NCBI RefSeq assembly: GCF_014653435.1
Contig: NZ_BNAO01000005.1
Location: forward strand, 30,920-94,919
Direction of reading: 5' to 3'
Source: Alishewanella longhuensis
GTDB lineage: Bacteria > Pseudomonadota > Gammaproteobacteria > Enterobacterales > Alteromonadaceae
DNA: 64,000 nt
Shown: positions 16,678-23,954 of the stretch, in pieces
How positions within the stretch are numbered: position 1 is the stretch's first letter
Layout of the letters: each line of letters starts with the position of its first letter
Program-made: the position numbers and the translations under genes
Notes under the pieces: model-generated
What the model was told of the DNA's origin: nothing
Databases searched by the model: none
What the model saw: only the letters and a program-made list of their open reading frames with translations

Positions 16678-19314
16678 GTGATGCGCCGGCTGTTTAAATC
16701 GATACTTATTTTACTGCTAGGCTTACCGGTCATTCTCTTTGTTGGCTGGCTTTATTTGCATGCGCAGTTAAAACAAGCGGGTATTAGCGACTGGTCGGCA
16801 CACCTTGATAAACTGTCGTTACATCAACTCGTGCTAACCGAACTGGTGTTTACTCTTGAGCAGCCAGACTATCAACTAAACGTTAGCCTCAAGACATTGC
16901 GATTGGACTGGTCCTGGCCCGCATTTTTCCGGATAAAACTACAAAACATACTGCTAGACTCTGCGGATATTCATGTAGAACGTTTTCAAGCTGTACAGCA
17001 TGAGTCCAGCGACTCTGCCTTTGAGCTACCTGCCGAATGGCAATTGCCGCCTTGGCTGCCACAATTACTCAAGCTTGAGCACGTTAACCTTACCCTGCCC
17101 TGTGGCCAGCAACACTGTCAATTACAAGCAACAGCGCTAATCAGTGGCGATGACGCTGGGCAATGGCAGGCCAAGCTGCAACTGATTGACCCTAAACACC
17201 AATTGACGCTACACGCCGATTTCTACTACGAGCATCATGCCAGCGATAAAACGCTGCAAGGTAGTATTCAGCTTGACCAGCAACTGGCTCTTAGCCTAAA
17301 ACAATACCTCAATAGTGACCGTCAGGCCAGGACTGAACTGGCACTAGCTATAGCGCCACCGTCAGCCGCCTTGCTGGCAATGCTGGCAGATTTCCAGCTT
17401 ACTTTGCCAGCAGAATGGTTAACGCAATTTAAACAACCCGTGCAACTTTATGCCGCCGGCGACTGGCGACTACCAGCAACACTTGACACAAGCACCCATG
17501 CTTTACCACTGGCTGACGCAAGTTTTCAGCTAATAGCCAGAGCACCGGACCCTTTTATTGTTCCAGGGGTGGGTTGGTTAAAAGGTGAGATAACAAGCCA
17601 GCTAAAACTGAGCGATTCTCAGTTAACACAATGGCAGCTCGAGGCAGAGCTGGAGCTAACACACTATGCCAACACTATCGCTAATGGCAGCTTAGCAGAT
17701 ACGCTACTCGCAAGCTTTGACACGCCACTGGCGCCACTGCAGATAACACTGCAAAGTGGCAGTCAGTTAATGCCAGACGCGGTAACCGACACAACAACAG
17801 AGCAGGTGTTATGGGATCTGACTCAAGGCTTACCAATTAGCGTTAGGCTTAGCTCAAAAGCGCCGCTACAAAGCTTGGTAGAAGCTAATTTACTACTGGG
17901 TTTTGCACCGACACTTACTCTAGAACTACAACAGAGTAATGTTGCCATAGCAGCCAAAACGGTTAAGGCAAGCGCCATCCAGCTAGAAATTGCAGATTTG
18001 CAGTTACAAAGCAACGTCAGCGGTTTTTGGCAAGCAACCGGTTGGCAGTTTACACTGGCCGATAATAGTCAGCTCAGCGGTACTTTTAAGCATCCCAGCG
18101 CCCAGGCTAAACTGCAGTTGCAGCTAGAAAACACCGAGTTTACACAGCATGGCAGTGCCGATATCGCCATGCATGGTAAAACCATACTAACCATCGCCCA
18201 GTTGCAACAGCCTCAGTTAAATACCCAAGATTGGCAATGGCAGGCTGACTTAACGGGTAATTTGTCACAACTAGCCCTCAAAGGTGAACTGACAAACGAC
18301 AGCGGGCTGTCGATCCCCCATCAACTGCAGTGGCAGGCATCAAATCCACTTAACGTAAACTGGCAAGTTGCCGATATTTTTTTACTGGCGGGTAACCCGC
18401 TACATAGCACCCTGGCCGTCTGGCCGGAACTGCTGACCCTTAGCCGCGGCCGCTTAATAGCTGCTGGCCAGCTAAGCTATGATGCGGATCATGTTACCGC
18501 CAGCGCCTTACTACAACTGCGTGAGCTAAATGGCCTTTATGATCGCACCTTGTTCAGCGGTCTAACGAGTCAAATTAGTGTTAAGTTGCAAGATCAGCAG
18601 CTTAGCGTGGATATTCCAGCGCTACAGCTGACCCAACTTAACCATGGTATGCAACTGGGTCCAGTTGCTATGACCGCCCAGTATACGGCCTCACTGGCTG
18701 AGCCGCTAACCGGTAAATTGCAACTGAGTAATCTGACCATGAGTTTTATGCAGGGCGAACTAGCAGTTGAACCGCAGTTGTTGGATCTTAGTGCTGCTGA
18801 ACAACAACTGGTTTTAGTTATTAAGCAGCTGGATCTGGCAGAACTGATGCGGCAACACCCCACCACCGATCTCAATGCCAATGGCAAGCTAAGCGGCCGG
18901 ATCCCGATTACTATTAAAGATAAGCAATTTAGTGTGCAGCAGGGTATGTTAGCGGCTGAGCAACCTGGCGGGCGATTACAATACCGCACAGCCGCCAGTG
19001 CAACGGGAAGTAGTAATCCAGGCATGAAGTTGGTTTTTGATGCGCTCTCCGATTTTCATTTTAGCGTACTAAGCTCAGAGGTCAGTTACAGCCACAGCGG
19101 TAAACTACTATTGTCCTTGCAGTTGCAAGGTGCCAACCCCGCCGTGCAACAAGGTCGCGCGATAAATTTAAATATTAATTTAGAAGAGGATTTACCCGCT
19201 ATGATCGCCAGCCTGCAGCTGGCGAATAAACTGAACGATACGCTAACTAAACGTGTCCAACAGCATATCCAACGACAACAAGCAGCTAAAGCAGCTGCAG
19301 GAGAAAACCCATGA
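16678..19314 (+). CDS. ydbH: YdbH-family intermembrane phospholipid transport protein
   Basis: 878 residues: one N-terminal membrane anchor (about 5-27) followed by a long beta-rich periplasmic region with alternating hydrophobic residues, the AsmA-like repeat pattern of TamB, YhdP and YdbH. YdbH shares with those two the task of carrying phospholipids from the inner to the outer membrane. The identification rests on length, architecture and the tightly linked ynbE and ydbL genes downstream. The start follows AAAAGGAG. A basic, Gln-rich C-terminal helix (near residues 850-875) ends the protein. Confidence 0.87.
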   Translation: MMRRLFKSILILLLGLPVILFVGWLYLHAQLKQAGISDWSAHLDKLSLHQLVLTELVFTLEQPDYQLNVSLKTLRLDWSWPAFFRIKLQNILLDSADIHVERFQAVQHESSDSAFELPAEWQLPPWLPQLLKLEHVNLTLPCGQQHCQLQATALISGDDAGQWQAKLQLIDPKHQLTLHADFYYEHHASDKTLQGSIQLDQQLALSLKQYLNSDRQARTELALAIAPPSAALLAMLADFQLTLPAEWLTQFKQPVQLYAAGDWRLPATLDTSTHALPLADASFQLIARAPDPFIVPGVGWLKGEITSQLKLSDSQLTQWQLEAELELTHYANTIANGSLADTLLASFDTPLAPLQITLQSGSQLMPDAVTDTTTEQVLWDLTQGLPISVRLSSKAPLQSLVEANLLLGFAPTLTLELQQSNVAIAAKTVKASAIQLEIADLQLQSNVSGFWQATGWQFTLADNSQLSGTFKHPSAQAKLQLQLENTEFTQHGSADIAMHGKTILTIAQLQQPQLNTQDWQWQADLTGNLSQLALKGELTNDSGLSIPHQLQWQASNPLNVNWQVADIFLLAGNPLHSTLAVWPELLTLSRGRLIAAGQLSYDADHVTASALLQLRELNGLYDRTLFSGLTSQISVKLQDQQLSVDIPALQLTQLNHGMQLGPVAMTAQYTASLAEPLTGKLQLSNLTMSFMQGELAVEPQLLDLSAAEQQLVLVIKQLDLAELMRQHPTTDLNANGKLSGRIPITIKDKQFSVQQGMLAAEQPGGRLQYRTAASATGSSNPGMKLVFDALSDFHFSVLSSEVSYSHSGKLLLSLQLQGANPAVQQGRAINLNINLEEDLPAMIASLQLANKLNDTLTKRVQQHIQRQQAAKAAAGENP

Positions 19315-19499
19315 AGCGAAATGCGCTGCTGGCGCTCGGTGTAATAGTTGCGCTTAGCGCCTGTACCCCCAAGGTAGAAGTTGCCCTGGCCAATGAGCCT
19401 ATTAATATCAATCTGAATGTAAAAATCCAGCACGAAATTTATATTAGAGTTGATAAACAATTAGATGAATTATTTAGTGACTCCAGTGGCTTATTCTAA
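19311..19499 (+). CDS. ynbE: YnbE-family outer-membrane lipoprotein
   Basis: 62 residues: a lipoprotein signal with lipobox LSAC (Cys18), then a short beta-prone segment (NININLNVKIQHEIYIRVDK). YnbE is the small lipoprotein partner that extends the YdbH groove to the outer membrane. The ATG overlaps the ydbH stop (ATGA), indicating translational coupling. Confidence 0.9.
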   Translation: MKRNALLALGVIVALSACTPKVEVALANEPININLNVKIQHEIYIRVDKQLDELFSDSSGLF

Positions 19500-19518
19500 G
19501 CGCTATTCTGAGGAAAAC

Positions 19519-19893
19519 ATGATGAAATCGATTCACAGCTTATCTGGTAGTAAGGTACTGAAAACACTGTTTTTAAGCGCCGTATTTGCGATCAGCATGC
19601 CGGTATTTGCCATGAACTTGCAACAAGCCATGAGTGCCCTGCCTAATGCAAAAACCCAGGGCTTAGTGGGTGAACAGCTTAATGGCTATTTAGGCGTGGT
19701 CCAAAGCAGCCCTGAAGCGGAAAGTATTGCCAAACTGATTAATGATGCCCGCCGTGCAGAATATACCCGCCTGGCCAAAGAAAATAATATCGCCGTCGCC
19801 GATGTGGAAGCCATGGCTGGACAAAAAGCAGTAGAACGCACATCGCGGGGACACTATATTCTGCTGGATGGAAATTGGATACAAAAACGTTAA
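19519..19893 (+). CDS. ydbL: YdbL-family periplasmic protein (DUF1318)
   Basis: 124 residues with a signal peptide (about 31 residues ending VFA). The mature domain has the DUF1318 pattern LPNAKTQGLVGEQLNGYLG and ends GHYILLDGNWIQK. In E. coli YdbL acts as a periplasmic chaperone for the YdbH-YnbE bridge. The frame is open from 19465, but AGGAAAAC directly precedes the paired ATG codons at 19519 and 19522, so the shorter form is chosen. It is 19 nt after ynbE in the same operon. Confidence 0.87.
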   Translation: MMKSIHSLSGSKVLKTLFLSAVFAISMPVFAMNLQQAMSALPNAKTQGLVGEQLNGYLGVVQSSPEAESIAKLINDARRAEYTRLAKENNIAVADVEAMAGQKAVERTSRGHYILLDGNWIQKR

Positions 19894-20011
19894 GCATTGC
19901 GCTAACGCAAATAAACAACAGATAACCATTCGACTTTAGTCGCATGTTTGACGCTGAGCTAATGCTGTACCATGCTAAGTTGGTTTCTAACACCCACTAA
20001 GAGGTAGTAGC

Positions 20012-21691
20012 ATGAATGCTATTTTGCTGATGTTGATGGGCCTGGGCGCCATGGCGCTCGGGTACTTCGTGTACTCTAAGTTCATTTGTGAAAAAATCTT
20101 TAAAGTCGATCCAAACTTCCGCACCCCTGCTCATGAAATGCAGGATGGCGTTGACTACGTACCCACCAATAAATATATCTTGTGGGGTCACCACTTTACC
20201 TCGGTCGCGGGTGCCGCGCCTATTATCGGCCCAGCAATAGCCGTTATCTGGGGTTGGGTACCGGCCTTTTTATGGGTGGTATTTGGTACTATCTTTTTTG
20301 CCGGTGTGCATGATGCCGGCGCGATCTGGGCCAGTAGTCGCAACAAAGCGAAATCTATCGGTGCCTTAACCGGTGATATTGTAGGCAACCGCGCCCGCAG
20401 TATCTTTATGATTGTGATCTTCTTAGTGTTGCTGATGGTTAACGCGGTATTTGCCGTGGTAATTGCCAACCAACTGATTAGCTTCCCAAGTGCCACTGTA
20501 CCAGTGTGGGGTGCCATCATTGTGGCATTGATCATCGGGCAGCTGATTTATCGTAAGCTGATAGGTTTACTCATGGTAACCATTATTGGCGTAGTAGCAC
20601 TTTACGCGATGATTTATGCAGGCCCCATGTTCCCGCTATCTTTACCAGAAAGCGTGATGGGATTATCTGATCGTCAAGGCTGGATCATCCTGTTATTTGT
20701 TTATGCTGCTATCGCCTCGTTATTGCCAGTATGGGCGCTATTACAACCACGCGATTATATAAATGGTATCCAGTTGTTTATCGGTCTGGGCCTACTATAC
20801 GCAGCAGTTATCTTCGCCAGCCCGGATATCGTAGCACCAGCCTTTAATACCGATGTTCCTGAAGGCACCCCCTCACTTATTCCGCTACTGTTTGTGACTA
20901 TTGCTTGTGGTGCTATCTCTGGTTTCCACGGCTTGGTAGCAAGCGGTACTACCTCAAAACAACTTGATAAAGAGCCCGATGTGCGCTTTGTGGGTTATTT
21001 TGGTGCTATCGGTGAAGGCTCATTAGCTTTAGCCGCTATCATTGCCGCTACCGCAGGTTTCGCTACCCTCGCCGACTGGCAAGCTATTTATCACAGCTTT
21101 GGCCAAGGTGGCGTAGGCGCCTTTATTCGTGGTGGTGCCAATATTCTGCAAGATGGTATTGGCTTAGATGCAGTGCTAGCACAAACGCTACTAACAGTAA
21201 TGGTAGTATTATTTGCCGGTACTACTATGGACACCGGTTTACGGCTACAGCGTTATATCTTCCAGGAATGGGGCAGTATTTATAATGTTGGCTGGATGCA
21301 AAAAGCGGCGCCTGCAACCTTACTGGCAGTGGGCTCTTGTTTATTATTAGCCTTCGGTGCTGGTGGTGACGGTTCTGGTGGTATGATGATTTGGCCATTA
21401 TTCGGCACCACTAACCAGCTACTGGCAGGCTTAACCCTATTGGTGATAACCGTAATGCTGGTTAAGTTGGGGCGCCCTATGTGGTATACCCTCGCGCCGT
21501 TAATTTTCTTATTAACGATGACGACCTTAGGTTTATTGATCCAGCTGAAGAGCTTCTACGACAAAGGTGATTGGTTCCTGTTTACACTGGATATCATTAT
21601 CCTGGTTGCCGCCATTCTGGTTATTCTGGAATCAGGTTCGACCTTAACCAAACAAATTAAAGCTAATAAAACTGCTAGTAGTAAAGCATGA
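20012..21691 (+). CDS. cstA: CstA-family carbon starvation/peptide transporter
   Basis: 559 residues with about 15 membrane segments. It is shorter than E. coli CstA (701) and corresponds to the compact branch of the family. Characteristic segments are HHFTSVAGAAPIIGPAIA near residue 55 and the HDAGAIWASSRNKAKS segment following. Family members import peptides or pyruvate during carbon limitation. Its TGA overlaps the ATG of the next gene (ATGA), and the usual YbdD/YjiX small partner is absent; a different small protein with a Cys-Cys end takes its place. Confidence 0.9.
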   Translation: MNAILLMLMGLGAMALGYFVYSKFICEKIFKVDPNFRTPAHEMQDGVDYVPTNKYILWGHHFTSVAGAAPIIGPAIAVIWGWVPAFLWVVFGTIFFAGVHDAGAIWASSRNKAKSIGALTGDIVGNRARSIFMIVIFLVLLMVNAVFAVVIANQLISFPSATVPVWGAIIVALIIGQLIYRKLIGLLMVTIIGVVALYAMIYAGPMFPLSLPESVMGLSDRQGWIILLFVYAAIASLLPVWALLQPRDYINGIQLFIGLGLLYAAVIFASPDIVAPAFNTDVPEGTPSLIPLLFVTIACGAISGFHGLVASGTTSKQLDKEPDVRFVGYFGAIGEGSLALAAIIAATAGFATLADWQAIYHSFGQGGVGAFIRGGANILQDGIGLDAVLAQTLLTVMVVLFAGTTMDTGLRLQRYIFQEWGSIYNVGWMQKAAPATLLAVGSCLLLAFGAGGDGSGGMMIWPLFGTTNQLLAGLTLLVITVMLVKLGRPMWYTLAPLIFLLTMTTLGLLIQLKSFYDKGDWFLFTLDIIILVAAILVILESGSTLTKQIKANKTASSKA

Positions 21692-21960
21692 AGCTTGATG
21701 CGATAAAGGCCTGGTTTCGCCAGGCCAATTTTTATGTTGAAGAGGTCTATAATGCTCCCTATCGCTCGGCAATTGCCCGAGCGCAACGGGAGCAGGATGA
21801 CCTCTTTATGTTATTAATCTTTTCAGAAATGATGGGCGTACCCAATCCTGCCAGCTACTACACATTAGAACTGCAACCGTTATTAATGGAGCGTTTTCAT
21901 GATTGGCACAAACGTATGGGAATGGAGCACTCGCCTTTGGATAATTTCAAATGCTGTTAA
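21688..21960 (+). CDS. Small CC-tail protein (cory-CC-star-like)
   Basis: 90 residues, soluble, ending in Cys89-Cys90 immediately before the stop. The segment AIARAQREQDDLFMLLIFSEMMGVPNPASYYTLEL looks helical and amphipathic. I recall an NCBI-named family, 'cory-CC-star protein', with this terminal CC and linkage to CstA and ArsA-like genes; that name is from memory. It overlaps cstA by 4 nt and the ATPase gene by 10 nt, so the three are almost certainly made together. No function is established. Confidence 0.7.
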   Translation: MKLDAIKAWFRQANFYVEEVYNAPYRSAIARAQREQDDLFMLLIFSEMMGVPNPASYYTLELQPLLMERFHDWHKRMGMEHSPLDNFKCC

Positions 21961-22958
21961 CTGACAAAAGGGTGTTACTGATTGGCGGTAAAGGCGGTGT
22001 AGGTAAAACTACCGTGTCCTCTGCCCTTGCCGTACTCGCTACCCAACGCGACAAAAAAGTCTTGTTGGTGTCTACCGATCCGGCACATAGTCTGGCTGAC
22101 GCTTTTGGCCGTGAAAAAATTGGTGATAAGGTAACCCGACTCGCGCCCAATCTTGATGCATTGGAGCTTGATCCCGATCAGGAAGTAGAACAGCATCTGG
22201 CCAGAGTAACAGCGCAGTTAAAACGCTATACCCGTCCCGAAATGTTTACTGAAATTGAACGGCAAATGCGTTTAACGCGCCAATCACCAGGCGCGCAAGA
22301 GGCCGCTATGTTGGAGCGTATCGCCAACACCATTGAATTAGGCCTGGCCGAATATGATTTGGTCATTTTTGATACGGCCCCAACTGGCCATACTTTACGT
22401 TTGCTTAGTTTACCTGAGGCGATGGCGGCCTGGACTCAGGGATTACTTAACGCCAATAAGCGCTCTGAAAAACTCGGGGAAGTGCTCGGCCATTTAACAC
22501 CAAAAGCGGGCCGGGATATCAATAACCCCCTTATCGATCCTGCCGAGCATGCCACTGCTGGTATGGATGAACGAAATAAAGCTCTTACCGAAACCTTGTT
22601 AGCCCGTCAGCGCTTATTAACGCGCACCCGGGAATTACTACTCGATAGCCAAAGAACAGCGTTACTTTTTGTACTGACCCCCGAGAAATTACCCATTTTA
22701 GAGACTGGTCGCGCCGTCACGGCTTTAATGGCAGAAAAACTGCCGTTAGCAGGCTTGGTGGTTAATCGTATTCTACCTGAGACAGCCGACGGCGACTTTC
22801 TGGCACAGCGCAGGACACAAGAAAAAAGCCACCTGGCACAGATTGAGCAAGACTTCAGCCAGCTCAAACGTTTTAAGCTGCCACTACAAGCCACAGACAT
22901 TGAGGGAATAACGGCGTTAACGCAATTTGCAAGCTTATTAGCCGAAGCCGGGATCTAA
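21951..22958 (+). CDS. ArsA/Get3-family ATPase
   Basis: 335 residues with a single ATPase unit: deviant P-loop GGKGGVGKTT at residues 12-21, and the ArsA/Get3 signature DTAPTGHTLRLL near 140. E. coli ArsA has two such domains and works with ArsB in arsenite efflux; single-domain Get3-like forms target tail-anchored proteins in eukaryotes. No arsB, arsD or arsR is present here, and the operon link to cstA argues against an arsenite role. A function in delivering or regulating the CstA transporter or its CC-tail partner is inference. Confidence 0.85.
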   Translation: MLLTDKRVLLIGGKGGVGKTTVSSALAVLATQRDKKVLLVSTDPAHSLADAFGREKIGDKVTRLAPNLDALELDPDQEVEQHLARVTAQLKRYTRPEMFTEIERQMRLTRQSPGAQEAAMLERIANTIELGLAEYDLVIFDTAPTGHTLRLLSLPEAMAAWTQGLLNANKRSEKLGEVLGHLTPKAGRDINNPLIDPAEHATAGMDERNKALTETLLARQRLLTRTRELLLDSQRTALLFVLTPEKLPILETGRAVTALMAEKLPLAGLVVNRILPETADGDFLAQRRTQEKSHLAQIEQDFSQLKRFKLPLQATDIEGITALTQFASLLAEAGI

Positions 22959-23081
22959 CGAGGCATCAATACGTTACCATTAGCCGCTAAGCACGCTATA
23001 GGAAATTTGGATTAGATCACACCAATAACAAAGCTTATCGCAGTGTTAGGGTATTCTATCGTAATTTTTGTGTATTTTACC

Positions 23082-23110
23082 TTGCGCATAAATTAATCAT
23101 TACATAGAAT
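23082..23110 (+). promoter_or_regulatory. Candidate promoter for the c-di-GMP riboswitch transcript
   Basis: TTGCGC (23082-23087) and TAGAAT (23105-23110) are 17 nt apart, with a predicted start near 23117, right at the beginning of the aptamer. Confidence 0.55.
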
Positions 23111-23116
23111 GCGCGC

Positions 23117-23201
23117 ATTGAAGGGCAAGTCATCCGAAAGGATGTACACGCAAAGCTTCGGATCTAACGGGTATACCCCCATGATAGCCGGGCCACCACG
23201 C
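23117..23201 (+). ncRNA. Cyclic di-GMP-I (GEMM) riboswitch
   Basis: The segment shows the GEMM-I consensus in order: AGGGCAAG, a first hairpin CATCC-GAAA-GGATG with GNRA tetraloop, the near-invariant ACGCAAAGC linker, CGGATCTAAC carrying the tetraloop receptor side, and ATGATAGCCGGG on the closing side of the second hairpin. It fills most of the 351-nt gap between the ArsA-like gene and the DUF3718 gene starting at 23310. A further hairpin (23199-23221) follows, without a T-run, so the control mechanism is not obvious. Confidence 0.9.
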
Positions 23202-23309
23202 TTAGATAAGTTATCTGAGCGAGTATTTGGGTTCTGCGCGAAATTTGCCTTTCTGAAAACGAATTGCCTATACTTATCCTGATCGTAAATGTACAAGCCG
23301 GAGCCGACA

Positions 23310-23681
23310 ATGAAATTTAACGTTATTACCCTTGCCGCTGTTATTGCATCCACTGCTTTTATCAGCACTCCAGTTGCCGCAAACGATCAGCTAGCACAAT
23401 CGATTTGTGCTTATGTTGCTGCTGATAGCAGAAATAACCTGCGTAAAACCTTATCAGATAATCGCTTACGTTTAAGCAACGTATACGGCAGCATCGTATG
23501 CGATGGTTTACCCTTAGTGCGTTACGCTATAAAAAATGGTGCTAACGACACTGCTGATTTTATTATTAAACAGTTACCTGGTAGTGTTGTAGCTGCATCA
23601 GGTGATGTTGAATGGGCCAGAAGTAATGGTTTCGCTGATTCACCGGTAATTGAGTCTTTAATTGCTCGTGCCGGCGGCTAA
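23310..23681 (+). CDS. Secreted DUF3718-family protein under riboswitch control
   Basis: 123 residues: a signal peptide (about 24 residues ending VAA) and a small mature domain of about 98 residues with two cysteines (33 and 64) likely forming a disulfide. The segments SICAYVAADSRNNLRKTLSDN and NGFADSP are shared with the second copy at 31237. I recognise it as DUF3718, known mainly from Shewanella and relatives, with no assigned function. The ATG at 23310 (GGAG upstream) is preferred over 23289, since it starts the signal peptide directly. The c-di-GMP riboswitch in its leader suggests a role in the motile/sessile switch. Confidence 0.8.
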   Translation: MKFNVITLAAVIASTAFISTPVAANDQLAQSICAYVAADSRNNLRKTLSDNRLRLSNVYGSIVCDGLPLVRYAIKNGANDTADFIIKQLPGSVVAASGDVEWARSNGFADSPVIESLIARAGG

Positions 23682-23707
23682 GTCTTAGCTCTATTAACTC
23701 GCTTTGT

Positions 23708-23738
23708 AAAATAGCACCTTAGGGTGCTATTTTTTTGC
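23708..23738 (+). terminator. Rho-independent terminator of the DUF3718 gene
   Basis: AAAATAGCACC and GGTGCTATTTT form a perfect stem around a 4-nt loop, followed by a T-run; it starts 27 nt after the stop codon. Confidence 0.92.
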
Positions 23739-23954
23739 TTGTATTGAACCGTTATAAAGCGTTTTTTGCCGCATAAAATGATGTTCTCGCTTAACTTTAG
23801 CCTTAGTTTATGCCAGTCTGTAGCAGAATTACCTGAATTATCCGCTAAGATCTTGCAGCACCGCCGCTTATTTAGCGAGCCTAACGCTGACGTTAATCCA
23901 AGCAAACTCGTCAGGTAAACCACCCTAAAACTTATAACAACAATAGGTTATCAG

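Noticed and set aside
18594-19025. 143-codon minus-strand frame, Ser/Cys/Leu-rich
   Set aside because: Antisense to ydbH; its composition is what the reverse complement of Gln/Leu-rich coding would give.
21951-22958. Arsenite efflux pump ATPase
   Set aside because: No arsB, arsD or arsR is nearby, the protein has one ATPase unit only, and the operon is with cstA. The ArsC-like gene at 7124 is far away and belongs to the bepA group.
22959-23081. tRNA or other RNA gene in the gap before the riboswitch
   Set aside because: No cloverleaf or T-loop sequence was found; only AT-rich promoter-like sequence.
23093-23368. 91-codon minus-strand frame covering the riboswitch
   Set aside because: It overlaps a convincing c-di-GMP riboswitch and the signal peptide of the DUF3718 gene, and has no homology signal.
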